Positions 47,073 to 57,962 of a DNA stretch of 64,000 nt are shown here, piece by piece (the stretch's first letter is position 1; each line of letters opens with the position of its first letter). This DNA comes from Meiothermus ruber DSM 1279 (lineage in GTDB: Bacteria; Deinococcota; Deinococci; Deinococcales; Thermaceae). Made by a program: the position numbers and the translations under genes. Location: contig NC_013946.1 in the NCBI RefSeq assembly GCF_000024425.1, positions 1,488,001 through 1,552,000 on the forward strand. Reading direction: 5' to 3'. The notes below the pieces were generated by a model that was not told where the DNA came from, did no database searches, and saw only the letters and a list, made by a program, of their open reading frames with translations.

Positions 47073-47240
47073 GGCCCTCAATGGCTGCTTAATGTTATTG
47101 CTTTAACACCTATCAAGCCCTGTCATATCCGCGTAAACTGCGGTATACTCCCTCCGAGACCCTCGGATTATCCGGTGAACTCGATAATGTTTTTGGGCGT
47201 TTGAACTGGTCTCCTTCCAAGCCCTCGAGGTTTCGTGCCT

Positions 47241-48044
47241 ATGTTGCACGCATCGCCGATGCCCCAATCCATGAGTCCCACCCACTACCGCCTTTCAACC
47301 CGACTCGTCCGTCACCTGCGCAGCGCCGGCTGCCACCTTCCTGAGCGCTTGCTGGCCGAGCAGGTGCTGGCTTTGCAGGGCTGGCCCAAAGGCGCCTGGC
47401 TCAACGACCTGATCGGCAACCTGCTGGATGGGCGTTTTGAACGCCTAGGCGCCGGGGTGGGCCTGTGGGAGTGGAAGTACAGTTTTCCTGCCCAGGGCGA
47501 AGCGGTGGTGGTGCTGGATATTGAGACCACTGGCCTATCGCCCACAGACCACGAAATTATCGAGCTGGCCCTGATTCGCCTCGAGAACGGCCGCCGCACC
47601 GTGTTTGAGCGACTGGTCAATCCCGGCGTGCTGATTCCGCCTTTTATCAGCCGACTGACCGGCATCCGCAGCCAGGATGTGCGGGATGCGGCCGATATCT
47701 ACACGGTGCTGGAGGAAGCTTGGCCCCTGCTGGATAACGCCACCCTGATCATCCAGAACGCCAGCTTCGACCTGGGTTTTTTGCAACCGCGCTTCAAGCG
47801 TCTGGGTTATCGCCTGGATAATCCGGTGGTGGACACGATACACTGGGCCCGTAAGGCCCTGCCAGGGCTGACCAAGCGGGGTTTGGATTCCCTGGCCTGG
47901 GCCTTCGACCTGGGGCCAATTCCCGCCCGCCATCGTGCGATGGGCGACGTGGAGACCACCCTTCAGGTGGCCCATGAAATGTACTACATGCTCACCGCAG
48001 GCCATCCCGCTCCGACCAGTCAACTAGCCTTCATGGCCCGTTAG
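47241..48044 (+). CDS. DEDDh 3'-5' exonuclease, DNA polymerase III epsilon-like
   Basis: About 267 residues. The catalytic DEDDh motifs are VLDIETTGLS (Exo I), IIQNASFDLGFL (Exo II) and RHRAMGDVETT (Exo III with His and Asp). An N-terminal region of about 85 residues precedes the nuclease domain; its function is not known. A GTG at 47235 with GAGG close by is an alternative start. It may be a repair or proofreading exonuclease acting apart from the replicase. The upstream gap 47073-47240 has TATACT and CCGC-7-GCGG, which may be the promoter. Confidence 0.85.
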   Translation: MLHASPMPQSMSPTHYRLSTRLVRHLRSAGCHLPERLLAEQVLALQGWPKGAWLNDLIGNLLDGRFERLGAGVGLWEWKYSFPAQGEAVVVLDIETTGLSPTDHEIIELALIRLENGRRTVFERLVNPGVLIPPFISRLTGIRSQDVRDAADIYTVLEEAWPLLDNATLIIQNASFDLGFLQPRFKRLGYRLDNPVVDTIHWARKALPGLTKRGLDSLAWAFDLGPIPARHRAMGDVETTLQVAHEMYYMLTAGHPAPTSQLAFMAR

Positions 48045-48051
48045 GAAACCT

Positions 48052-49170
48052 ATGATTGCGCGCTACGTCCTCACCAGCACCTGCCTGAATACCGGCACCA
48101 TGAGCCTAACCCAGCCCCTGCGGGTTTTTTTGCAGGGTAAAGAGCGTATTGCCCTGCGGGACGAAGAAGGTGAAGTCTACGAGGCCCCCATCAACTGGGC
48201 GCAGAACCGCCTCGAGGGCCTGGCCCCTTACTATGCGAAGCGCCGGCTGGGGGTCAACGACAAAATTGTGCTGCACCTCGAGGGCAGCGAGATTGTGCTG
48301 GAGGCCCTGACGACCGTGGCCAGACCGGCCCGGCCCCGCCCGACCGAGGCCGAGCGTCCGAAGCCCCAGCCCCCCGAGCCCTCACCCGATAGGCCCGAGA
48401 AGCGGGTGCGGGTTACGCCCTACCCCAAAGAGCTCATCTACCCCCACAAACCATTTCCCAGCGAGGTGCCTGCCTTTTCCGCCGACCTCGAGGCTTTGGG
48501 TTTTTCCCGTGAATCGAGCGCCGCACCCTGGGTGTTCAGGGCCGCTCTGGGCCGCCGAACCTTCTTGCTGGCCCTGGCTAAATTTGGCGAGATGGAAGCC
48601 AAAGAACTCCTTTCCTACCGCCAGCAGGGGCGGGTGCAGTACGCGGCGATGGTGGCTGGGGAGTCTTCCAGGGCCGAGGCCCTGGCCGAGATAGCCGCCG
48701 TGCGGCCCTCCGGTTTGACCCAGGCGGGCCTGGGCTACGTCTCGCCCGAAGCCTTGCAGCGCCTGAACAAGCTGCGCGCTGCCTTTCCGCTGGGGCCGCT
48801 GGACGTCGAACGGCTGCTGCGGGAGGGGCGCGTCGACCTGGAAGCCATCCAGACCCTCGAGCGCGAAATTTCCGGCGTGCTGCGGGATCGTAGCCACTTC
48901 TCAGCGGTTCTTACCTTGCTGGCCGATTACCCGCCCCAGCAGGTCTTTCTGCTAGCCGACCTGATGCCCATGGCGCGGGAGCTGAACCTCGAGGCCGACC
49001 ACCTGCAAAGGGTGCTCGAGAGCCTCAGCAGCCCGCCGTTCCTGCTTTTGAAGCGCCTGTCGCCGGGGGAGTTTCTGATGCGCCAGTCGGTCAACCAGGC
49101 CCTGGCCGACTGGATCGAGTACGCGCAGGTGATGACCCGTCGCCTGCAGGGTGTGCATCTAGAACTTTAA
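48052..49170 (+). CDS. Conserved hypothetical protein
   Basis: 372 residues, starting at ATG 48052 with AGGAA five bases upstream. The first 85 residues form a beta-rich domain. A Pro/Arg/Glu-rich linker follows (about residues 90-125) and then a mostly helical domain of about 240 residues. No family is recognised. It starts eight bases after the exonuclease, so the two are probably co-transcribed and may work together in DNA metabolism. No signal peptide or membrane helix. Confidence 0.6.
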   Translation: MIARYVLTSTCLNTGTMSLTQPLRVFLQGKERIALRDEEGEVYEAPINWAQNRLEGLAPYYAKRRLGVNDKIVLHLEGSEIVLEALTTVARPARPRPTEAERPKPQPPEPSPDRPEKRVRVTPYPKELIYPHKPFPSEVPAFSADLEALGFSRESSAAPWVFRAALGRRTFLLALAKFGEMEAKELLSYRQQGRVQYAAMVAGESSRAEALAEIAAVRPSGLTQAGLGYVSPEALQRLNKLRAAFPLGPLDVERLLREGRVDLEAIQTLEREISGVLRDRSHFSAVLTLLADYPPQQVFLLADLMPMARELNLEADHLQRVLESLSSPPFLLLKRLSPGEFLMRQSVNQALADWIEYAQVMTRRLQGVHLEL

Positions 49171-49185
49171 CAGCGTGGAGCTGCG

Positions 49186-49626
49186 CTAGCTAAAAAGCGA
49201 CCGCAGACGGGCCTCGAGTGCATCCGCGGCCTTCTGGCTCATGGTGAGCCGAAGCTTGAGCACCAGCTTGCGGCTCCACTCTTCCAGCGCCCTCAGATCC
49301 TCCTTGCCCTCGACCTCCGATGCAAACTGGGAGGCGCGCCCCCCCAGTTCCTCCTGAAGGATGGTCAGCAGCCGGGATTTGGTTATGGCTAGCTGATCAG
49401 ATGGGTTTGCGGGTGGGCTGGCTGGCTTCTGGTTTGTACTTACCTCTTCGATCAGGCCCTGCTCGAGCAGGTGGGCCAGTAATTTTTGCAGAACCTCCGG
49501 GGCGAGCTGGGTGCGCTGGGCCAGGAGCTGGTCGCTGACCGCTTCGCGGCACAGCGTGTAGACCAGCCGCTCCTCCCGATTGAGGAAGATGTCCAGGGCT
49601 TTGCTGGTCTGGCGGTAGTAGTGCAT
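49186..49626 (-). CDS. Hypothetical helical protein
   Basis: 146 residues, starting MHYYRQTSKALDIFLNREERLVYTL. The first 65 residues resemble a winged-helix-like fold (LLAQRTQLAPEVLQKLLAHLLEQGLIEEV), followed by a Pro/Ser linker and a C-terminal helix. It overlaps the upstream small membrane protein by one base and is probably translationally coupled. The function is unknown. Confidence 0.55.
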   Translation of the reverse strand: MHYYRQTSKALDIFLNREERLVYTLCREAVSDQLLAQRTQLAPEVLQKLLAHLLEQGLIEEVSTNQKPASPPANPSDQLAITKSRLLTILQEELGGRASQFASEVEGKEDLRALEEWSRKLVLKLRLTMSQKAADALEARLRSLFS

Positions 49627-49916
49627 CAACCCTCGAGCGCCTTTAGTATGGCCTGCACCAGCCGAAGTACCAGCAACACAAAGATCGCTCCAAAAAGCAG
49701 TATCAAAGCCATGATGACCAGCAGGGTATCGGCCGGACGGCTCCAGGTCAGGACACCCACCAGCAGATACCCCAGCGCAAAGAAGACGATTAGAGCGTTG
49801 AGCTGGGTCAGCCGTTCCCCGATAATGCCACCCGGCGCCAGGCCCTTGATCTGAAGGCCGGTGTAGGTGTTGTACACCATTAAAAGCAAGCCCAGCACAA
49901 AAAGAATCTGTACCAT
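49626..49916 (-). CDS. Small membrane protein
   Basis: 96 residues with three hydrophobic segments (ILFVLGLLLMVYNTYTG, LNALIVFFALGYLLVGVL, LLVIMALILLFGAIFVLLVL). No family recognised. It precedes and overlaps the hypothetical helical protein. Confidence 0.6.
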   Translation of the reverse strand: MVQILFVLGLLLMVYNTYTGLQIKGLAPGGIIGERLTQLNALIVFFALGYLLVGVLTWSRPADTLLVIMALILLFGAIFVLLVLRLVQAILKALEG

Positions 49917-50001
49917 TAAGCCCCCCTCAACGCTGGTAACGAAAGGTGTTTATACCAACATTATAAAGCATCGGGGCGTGCTTTTTGGTGTGGACGTAAC
50001 G

Positions 50002-50027
50002 AAAAACCCACCGGATGACCCGGTGGG
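50002..50027 (-). terminator. Intrinsic terminator after icd
   Basis: Perfect 8-bp arms CCCACCGG / CCGGTGGG, loop of five, followed on the minus strand by TTTTT. It lies 19 bases after the icd stop. Confidence 0.92.
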
Positions 50028-50045
50028 CGGCCAGGGAAGTGCGGG

Positions 50046-51320
50046 TTACATATTTTCGATCAGCGCCTGGCCGAACTCGCTGCATTTGAGCAGGGTTGCG
50101 TTGCGGCCCTCGGCCACCATCAGGCGATGGAAGTCGTAGGTAACCCGGCCCTGTGCGATGGTCTTGGTCATGGCCTGGATAATCAGATCGGCGGCCTCCG
50201 TCCAGCCCATGTAGCGCAGCATCATCTCACCCGAGAGGATCACCGAGCTGGGGTTAACCTGGTCTTTGCCGGCGTACTTAGGGGCGGTGCCGTGGGTGGC
50301 TTCAAACACCGCGTGCCCGGTGTAGTAGTTGACGTTGGAGCCGGGCGCGATGCCAATGCCCCCTACCTGGGCGGCCAGGGCATCGGAGATGTAGTCGCCG
50401 TTGAGGTTAAGGGTGGCAATCACGCTGTACTCGGCCGGCCGCAGCAGGATTTGCTGCAGGAAGTTGTCGGCGATCATGTCCTTGATGATAATTTGCCGGC
50501 CGGTTTTGGGGTTGGTGATGGTTTGCCAGGGGCCCCCGTCGAGGTCTACGGCGCCAAACTTGCTTTTAGCCAGGGCGTACCCCCAGTCGCGGAAGGCGCC
50601 TTCGGTGTACTTCATAATATTGCCCTTGTGCACCAGGGTGACCGAGGGCAGGTCGTTGTCGATGGCGTAGTTGATAGCGGCCTCGACCAGGCGATGGGTG
50701 CCCTCTTCCGATACCGGCTTGATACCGATGCCGGCGGTCTGAGGGAAGCGAATTTTGCCGTAGGACTTGGGGAACTCGGCCTCGAACCACTCGAGGAACC
50801 GTTTAACCTCGGGGCTGTCCTTGGGAAACTCGATGCCAGCGTAGATATCCTCGGTGTTCTCTCGGAAAATCACCATGTTGACCAGCTCGGGGTGGCGCAC
50901 CGGGCTGGGCACCCCTTCGAACCACTGCACCGGGCGTACACAGGCGTATAGGTCGAGCTCTTGGCGCAAGGCGACGTTGATGGAGCGAATCCCACCCCCA
51001 ACCGGCGTGGTGAGCGGGCCTTTGATGGCGACCAGGTACTCGCGGATGAACTCGAGGGTCTCTTCCGGGAGCCAGATGGGTTCACCGTAAACCTGGTTGG
51101 CCTTCTCGCCTGCATAAATTTCGGCCCAGGCTATCTTGCGTCTGCCCCCATAGGCCTTGGCTACCGCCGCATCCAGCACCGGCTGGGCGGCTCGCCATAT
51201 GTCTGGGCCGGTGCCGTCGCCTTCGATAAAGCCGATGATGGGTTGATCGGGCACGTGCAGCTTGCCATCTTGGATGGTGATCTTTTCGCCAGCGGGAACC
51301 GAGATTTTTTGGTATGCCAT
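50046..51320 (-). CDS. icd: Isocitrate dehydrogenase, NADP type
   Basis: 424 residues, normal for bacterial IDH. Substrate-binding residues appear in [19 protein letters not shown] (phosphorylatable-Ser loop) and the coenzyme-binding segment [15 protein letters not shown] has the Lys-Tyr pair associated with NADP preference. It oxidises isocitrate to 2-oxoglutarate in the TCA cycle. It is preceded by about 100 bases of promoter region and followed by its own terminator. Confidence 0.95.
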   Translation of the reverse strand: MAYQKISVPAGEKITIQDGKLHVPDQPIIGFIEGDGTGPDIWRAAQPVLDAAVAKAYGGRRKIAWAEIYAGEKANQVYGEPIWLPEETLEFIREYLVAIKGPLTTPVGGGIRSINVALRQELDLYACVRPVQWFEGVPSPVRHPELVNMVIFRENTEDIYAGIEFPKDSPEVKRFLEWFEAEFPKSYGKIRFPQTAGIGIKPVSEEGTHRLVEAAINYAIDNDLPSVTLVHKGNIMKYTEGAFRDWGYALAKSKFGAVDLDGGPWQTITNPKTGRQIIIKDMIADNFLQQILLRPAEYSVIATLNLNGDYISDALAAQVGGIGIAPGSNVNYYTGHAVFEATHGTAPKYAGKDQVNPSSVILSGEMMLRYMGWTEAADLIIQAMTKTIAQGRVTYDFHRLMVAEGRNATLLKCSEFGQALIENM

Positions 51321-51422
51321 AGCTCTAAAAGCATATCAGAATAGTGCTTTTTGTGATTTGCTCGAGGATGCACAGCGCTTATTGCAACCTTGAGAATGAC
51401 GGGGTTCGTTCCAGGAACCGCG

Positions 51423-51983
51423 CTAAATTTGACCGCCGGCCTTTGGCTGATCCAACAACTGATAAAAGCCTCGAGCATTGTGTAGATAATGGGCCAGCAT
51501 CCCCGGAATCAGGCTTCCGGTGAGCAGATAGGCTGCGCCAAAGCCCAGACCACCCAAAAAGACAAACAGCGGATAGCTCCAGGCCTTGCGATCGGGAACC
51601 GGGTGCAGCGCGGTGAACACCACCGCCTGAAGAAAAACCCCCAGCCAGCCCCCCCACAGGGCATTCTGCAAGGCCCCACGAAAAAACAGCTCTTCACCCA
51701 CCCCGGAGGCCAGGGCCAGCAGCAGAGCCTGGTGGTGGCTGATGCCCTGGGTGCGCATCAAGGTTCCAAGCTGACCGTGCAGGGCCTCAGCGGCCTGGAA
51801 GCTTCTGGGGAAGAGTAGGGAGAACACCCGCTCGAGGCCCATCAACCCCCAAAAAAGCAGCAGGAAAACCAGGCTATCGCGCAGGGGATCGGGGCTCTTT
51901 ACGGCAGCATAACCGGCCAGTTCCATCCAGACGGAACCGACCAGCATGAGCCCGAGCTGGATCAGCATGAAGAAGCGGAACAT
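51423..51983 (-). CDS. CPBP-family intramembrane metalloprotease
   Basis: 186 residues with six or so membrane helices. Motif EELFFRG (EExxxR) near residue 105 and the late HYLHN are the conserved residues of the CPBP/Abi protease family. It could process prenylated or membrane peptides; the substrate is unknown. The ATG at 51983 lies just before the next gene's stop, with a gap of seven bases. Confidence 0.85.
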   Translation of the reverse strand: MFRFFMLIQLGLMLVGSVWMELAGYAAVKSPDPLRDSLVFLLLFWGLMGLERVFSLLFPRSFQAAEALHGQLGTLMRTQGISHHQALLLALASGVGEELFFRGALQNALWGGWLGVFLQAVVFTALHPVPDRKAWSYPLFVFLGGLGFGAAYLLTGSLIPGMLAHYLHNARGFYQLLDQPKAGGQI

Positions 51984-51990
51984 GGGATAT

Positions 51991-52275
51991 CTACAGACCT
52001 TCGCCGCCGATATTGAAGCCTTGCTCGAGCAGCTTGCGCGAGTAGGCTCTAAAGGCCAGGAGGGTCTGGGTGCGTTCAATGCCCCTTAGCTTGCGCAACC
52101 CCAGGGTTACGATGTCGTCGAGCTGCTCGAAGTCTTTGAAGCGCAAAATCGCCACCAAGTCCCACTCACCGGTAACTGAGTAGACCTCGGCCACCCCAGG
52201 GATCTCGGCCACCGCCTCGGCGGTTTCGGCGGTGGACTCGCGGCTGGTCTGAATCAAGACAAACGCGGTAATCAT
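51991..52275 (-). CDS. Stand-alone RAM-domain (Lrp/AsnC C-terminal) protein
   Basis: 94 residues, MITAFVLIQTSRESTAETAEAVAEI..., a single RAM domain (beta-alpha-beta-beta-alpha-beta) of the Lrp/AsnC family without an HTH. Such proteins bind amino acids as oligomers and may modulate enzymes or full-length Lrp. It lies between the CPBP protease and a phosphoesterase on the same strand. Confidence 0.85.
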   Translation of the reverse strand: MITAFVLIQTSRESTAETAEAVAEIPGVAEVYSVTGEWDLVAILRFKDFEQLDDIVTLGLRKLRGIERTQTLLAFRAYSRKLLEQGFNIGGEGL

Positions 52276-52303
52276 GCCTGGATGATACTCCAGATGCCGG
52301 CTC

Positions 52304-53029
52304 TCAGCGTGTGGGCTGGTGGGTGTGGGTTTGATGGGGCGTATCGAGGATGAGCTGGGGCCTGAACCGCACCACATCCGCCGAAACAAAGTGTAGGGGA
52401 ATGCCGTTCCAGTGTTTGGGCAGCCTTTCTGGGTCGGCCCCGTGCAGGTGTCCGTACACCACGCAGGTGGGCCGGTAGCGTTCAATAAGCTCGGTGAAGC
52501 CGGTGGGGCCACCGGTGGGGCCGAAAGGGGGGTAGTGCAAAGCCAGCACCAGGTATTGGTAGTCGTGCCCCTGAAGGGTCTTGAGTGAAAGCCCCAGCCG
52601 CTCTACTTCCCGCTTGTAGATTTTTTCGTCCTCTGGGGTGAAGTTATAGCTGCCGGGGGTGTCCCAGCCACGGCTTCCGGCGATGGCCAGATTGCCGATG
52701 ACCAGCGAGTCGTGCTGCAAAGCGTGCATGCGGGGGGGCAGCGCCTGCCGCAGACGGCTGATGGAGGGCCACCAGTAGTCGTGGTTCCCGCGCAAAAGCA
52801 CCTTGATACCCGGAAGCTTAGCCAGGTCGGCTAAATCGAGCATGGCTTCGGGCAGCTTCATGGCCCAGGAGATATCCCCAGCCACGATGACCAGGTCATC
52901 CTCACCTACTACTTTTTGCCACTCTTCGAACACAGCCTCAGGATGCCCCTCCCATTCCGGCCCGAAGATGTTCATCGGCTTAGGGAAGGCTTTGGATAGA
53001 TGTATATCGGCGATGGCAAAGACGCGCAT
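52304..53029 (-). CDS. Calcineurin-type metallophosphoesterase
   Basis: 241 residues. Motifs ADIHLS (residues 7-12), VAGDISW, LLRGNHDYWW and VYGHLHG are the metal-binding set. Cytoplasmic; substrate unknown, nuclease or nucleotide phosphatase are both possible. It is the first gene of a three-gene minus-strand group. Confidence 0.88.
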   Translation of the reverse strand: MRVFAIADIHLSKAFPKPMNIFGPEWEGHPEAVFEEWQKVVGEDDLVIVAGDISWAMKLPEAMLDLADLAKLPGIKVLLRGNHDYWWPSISRLRQALPPRMHALQHDSLVIGNLAIAGSRGWDTPGSYNFTPEDEKIYKREVERLGLSLKTLQGHDYQYLVLALHYPPFGPTGGPTGFTELIERYRPTCVVYGHLHGADPERLPKHWNGIPLHFVSADVVRFRPQLILDTPHQTHTHQPTR

Positions 53030-53141
53030 ACGGAGCCTGGCGAGCCATAAATGGCTCAGTCTAGTGTCTAGGGTTCGCGCCCGAGCGTCAAGTGTGAGGG
53101 CCGCTAAGGACTCTCATTCTGCTTAGGGCATAATCAGGCAG

Positions 53142-53597
53142 ATGAAGCAGGAGAACCCCGACGGGTTGTTTTTATACGCGGTGCGGCTGCTGGGGGCCCG
53201 GGCTTACTCGGAGGCAGCCCTGCGCCACAAACTATCCCGTAGAGCCCCGCCCGAAGTGGTGGAGGCAACCCTTGGGCGCCTTAAACAGCGGGGTTACCTC
53301 GACGACCACGGCTACGCCGAAGGTTATGTTCGGTTGTATGCAGGCAGGTGGGGCGCGGCCAAGCTACGCCGGGCCCTTTTGTCGAAGGGGGTCTCGAGCG
53401 AGACTGTAGACCGGGTGTTGGCTGCGCAGATGGCCCAGCAAGACCCGGTCGAAGAGGCGCTGGCCTTATTGGCGCGCTACCCAAGCCGCCACAGGGGTGA
53501 AAAGCCCCGCGCCATTCGTTTTTTGACCAATCGGGGTTATGCTCTAGCCCACGCCTTGGCGGCCTGGGCGCGCTACCTCGAGCAAGCCAGCCCCTAA
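53142..53597 (+). CDS. recX: RecA regulator RecX
   Basis: 151 residues with the three-helix repeats of RecX: ARAYSEAALRHKLSRR, LGRLKQRGYLDDHGYAEGYV and KLRRALLSKGVSSETVDRVL. It modulates RecA filaments. recA is not in the window. The stop overlaps the convergent aminopeptidase stop by four bases. Confidence 0.9.
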   Translation: MKQENPDGLFLYAVRLLGARAYSEAALRHKLSRRAPPEVVEATLGRLKQRGYLDDHGYAEGYVRLYAGRWGAAKLRRALLSKGVSSETVDRVLAAQMAQQDPVEEALALLARYPSRHRGEKPRAIRFLTNRGYALAHALAAWARYLEQASP

Positions 53598-54823
53598 ACC
53601 CACTCGCCCTTGCGCATCAGTGGCTCGGCCTGCCCCGAGGCGGTGATGCCGTCCACATCGATCTCGCTCGAGCCGATCATCCAATCGATATGAATGAGGC
53701 TGCGGTTGGCCCCTTTGGCCTCGAGCTCTTCGGGGCTGAGCTGGCTGCCACCCTGGATGCACTCGCTGTAGGCCTGGCCCAGGGCGATGTGGCTGGCGGC
53801 GTTCTCGTCGAAGAGGGTGTTGTAAAACAGCAGACCGCTTTGCGAGATGGGGGAGGCGTGCGGCACCAGGGCCACCTCGCCCAGGCTTTTGGCCCCTTCG
53901 TCGGTTTGCAGCACCCGGTTCAGCACGTCGGCCCCACTTTTGGCAGTGGCCTCCACCACGCGGCCCTTCTCAAAGCGCACCTCGATATCCTCGAGCAGGC
54001 TCCCCAGATACGAAAGCGGCTTGGTGCTGCGCACCACGCCCTCGATGCGGTCTTTGTGGGGTGCGGTGAACACCTCCTCGGTGGGGATGTTGGGGTTACA
54101 GACCACGCCGTTTTTGGCCTGAACGGCCCCGCCGGCCCAGAGGTGATCCTCGGCCAGGCCCACCAGCAGGTCGGTGCCGGGGCCTTTGAAGTGCAGGGCG
54201 TGGTAGCGCTTCTGGTTCAGGTAGGCCACGCGCTCGGCCAGGCGCTGGTTGTGGGCTTTCCAGGCGGCCACGGGATCGGGCGTGTCGAGCCTCGAGGCCT
54301 TGAAAATAGCCTCCCATAGCTTCCGAACAGCCTCTTGCTCGGACAGTCCGGGAAATACCGCGCGGGCCCAGGCCGGCTGCGGATAGGCCACAATGCTCCA
54401 GTTGATGTGGTGGGTGGTGATGAGCTCGAGCACCCGCCGGTAGGCCAGGGAGCGGGCCCGGTTGGCCCGGGCTACTTTTTCCGGGGGCTGGCCCCCCAGC
54501 AGGTTGGGGTCGCTGCCGGCGATATGCAGGCGGGCTGCTCCAGCCTGAAAGGCCTCGGCCATGCCGTTATAGAGCCACTGCGGCGCTTTGTCGAAGGAGG
54601 CCTCGGGGGCATGCTGGAAGCGCAGCAGATGGGCGGCCTCGTCGTCGTAGAGCACGCTGACCAGGGGGCTCCCGGCCTTGTAGGCGTACTCGGTGATTTT
54701 CCGCACCAGCGGTACGGCCTCGATGGGGGCGGTAATCAGCAGCTCCTGGCCCTCCTGGAGGTTCAGTCCTACGTGCACGGCTACTTTGGCGAGGGAGTCG
54801 AGGTAGTGTTCGTAAAGCTCCAT
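53594..54823 (-). CDS. M29-family aminopeptidase (aminopeptidase T type)
   Basis: 409 residues, the standard length for thermophilic M29 peptidases. Metal-site segments are visible: NIPTEEVFTAPH, ENAASHIALGQAY and HIDWMIGSSEIDVDG. It removes N-terminal residues from peptides, as a cobalt- or zinc-dependent dimer. The ATG at 54823 lies back-to-back with the trp promoter. Confidence 0.92.
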   Translation of the reverse strand: MELYEHYLDSLAKVAVHVGLNLQEGQELLITAPIEAVPLVRKITEYAYKAGSPLVSVLYDDEAAHLLRFQHAPEASFDKAPQWLYNGMAEAFQAGAARLHIAGSDPNLLGGQPPEKVARANRARSLAYRRVLELITTHHINWSIVAYPQPAWARAVFPGLSEQEAVRKLWEAIFKASRLDTPDPVAAWKAHNQRLAERVAYLNQKRYHALHFKGPGTDLLVGLAEDHLWAGGAVQAKNGVVCNPNIPTEEVFTAPHKDRIEGVVRSTKPLSYLGSLLEDIEVRFEKGRVVEATAKSGADVLNRVLQTDEGAKSLGEVALVPHASPISQSGLLFYNTLFDENAASHIALGQAYSECIQGGSQLSPEELEAKGANRSLIHIDWMIGSSEIDVDGITASGQAEPLMRKGEWV

Positions 54824-54876
54824 TGCGCACCTACTCTAACACCCAGACCTGCTTGCAGAAAGCATTCTTTGCAACC

Positions 54877-54905
54877 TTGACGGAAGCCCCCGGGCTTGCT
54901 ACCCT
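54877..54905 (+). promoter_or_regulatory. trp operon promoter
   Basis: TTGACG (54877-54882), a 17-base spacer and TACCCT (54900-54905). The leader-peptide ATG at 54914 is only eight bases beyond the -10, so the peptide is probably read from a nearly leaderless mRNA. Confidence 0.7.
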
Positions 54906-54913
54906 TTGGGCAG

Positions 54914-54979
54914 ATGCGACCCCGCACCCCCCGCAGCTACAAGTGGCACCACCAGCGCTGGTGGCGTCGCCCGGCCTGA
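54914..54979 (+). CDS. trpL: trp leader peptide (attenuation)
   Basis: 21 codons ending in TGA. Trp is at positions 11, 16 and 17 (segment [11 protein letters not shown]), three of 21 residues, in a genome where Trp is rare. The Trp codons overlap an 8-bp perfect palindrome (CCACCAGC / GCTGGTGG). A Rho-independent terminator follows 35 bases after the stop, before trpB. Ribosome stalling at the Trp codons under low Trp would be expected to prevent that hairpin. The anti-terminator pairing was not resolved by eye. The frame is too short for routine annotation. Confidence 0.8.
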   Translation: MRPRTPRSYKWHHQRWWRRPA

Positions 54980-55013
54980 GCGCGGCGGGCCTTTCCCACG
55001 CGTTTGGGCTTTC

Positions 55014-55038
55014 CTCGAGGTCACGGCCTCGAGTTTTT
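55014..55038 (+). terminator. Attenuator terminator before trpB
   Basis: CTCGAGG / CCTCGAG arms (7 bp, loop TCACGG) followed by TTTTT. It sits between trpL and the trpB start at 55083, where only an attenuator makes sense. Confidence 0.85.
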
Positions 55039-55082
55039 GTTTGTCCCCATCCGACCCAGCCCAAGTTTTTTGCGAGGAACCT

Positions 55083-57091
<2,009 letters not shown>

Positions 57092-57101
57092 AATCGGGCC
57101 G

Positions 57102-57962
57102 ATGCGGCGCATTGTGCAGGCGGAGTGTCTGGATTACATCCGCACCTTACCCGAGGCTTCCTTTCCGCTCATCTATCTCGACCCGCCCTTCAACACCCGC
57201 AAAACCCAGCAACGGCGCCGCATACGTGCTGTGGCCGACGAACAGGGTTCGCGTCGCGGCTTTGGGGGTAAGCGCTACCGCACCGAGGCCCTCGAGGCCC
57301 CCGTCTACCCCGACCGCTACGACGACTTCGTGGAGTTTCTGCGCCCCCGGCTCGAGCAAGCCTACCGGTTGCTCACCCCGAACGGTTCACTGTTTGTGCA
57401 CCTGGACTACCGCGAGGTGCACTACGTGAAGGTGCTCCTGGATCAGATCTTTGGCCGCAAGAGCTTCATCAACGAGATCATTTGGGCCTACGACTACGGC
57501 GGGCGCTCCAAAAAGCGCTGGCCGGCCAAGCACGACACCCTCCTGTGGTACGCCAAGCACCCCCAGAAGTACACCTTCAACTACGAGGCCATCGACCGCA
57601 TCCCCTACCTGGCCCCCAAGATGGCCGGGCCGGAGAAGGCCTCGAGGGGCAAAACCCCCACCGATGTCTGGTGGATGACCATCGTACCCACCTCCTCCAA
57701 GGAGAAGACCGGCTACCCCACCCAAAAACCCCTGCGGCTCCTGGAGCGTATCGTGCGGGTGCACTCCAACCCCGGCGAGGTGGTGCTGGACTTTTTCGCT
57801 GGCTCCGGTACCACCGGCGAGGCGGCGGCCCGTAACGGGCGGGGGTTTTTGCTGGTGGATCAGAGCCCGGATGCGGTGGCCGTCATGCGGCGTAGACTGG
57901 CGGCCTTCGAACCTGAGATAATCATCCCCAATGCGCCCCATCCAGTACCACAAGCTCGGTAA
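57102..57962 (+). CDS. Beta-class DNA methyltransferase (N4-cytosine or N6-adenine)
   Basis: 286 residues from ATG 57102. Motif IV LDPPFNT comes first (about residues 26-32) and motif I DFFAGSGTTGEAA late (about residue 230): the beta-class order shared with CcrM-like and N4C enzymes. An insertion rich in Arg/Lys (RKTQQRRRIRAVADEQGSRR) follows motif IV. No restriction gene is adjacent, so it looks like an orphan methylase. It starts 11 bases after trpA and may be co-transcribed with it. Its end overlaps the next gene by 32 bases. Confidence 0.88.
   Translation: MRRIVQAECLDYIRTLPEASFPLIYLDPPFNTRKTQQRRRIRAVADEQGSRRGFGGKRYRTEALEAPVYPDRYDDFVEFLRPRLEQAYRLLTPNGSLFVHLDYREVHYVKVLLDQIFGRKSFINEIIWAYDYGGRSKKRWPAKHDTLLWYAKHPQKYTFNYEAIDRIPYLAPKMAGPEKASRGKTPTDVWWMTIVPTSSKEKTGYPTQKPLRLLERIVRVHSNPGEVVLDFFAGSGTTGEAAARNGRGFLLVDQSPDAVAVMRRRLAAFEPEIIIPNAPHPVPQAR

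Noticed and set aside
54906-55082. Upstream extension of trpB
   Set aside because: The region holds trpL and the terminator, and standard TrpB length fits ATG 55083 with its ribosome site.
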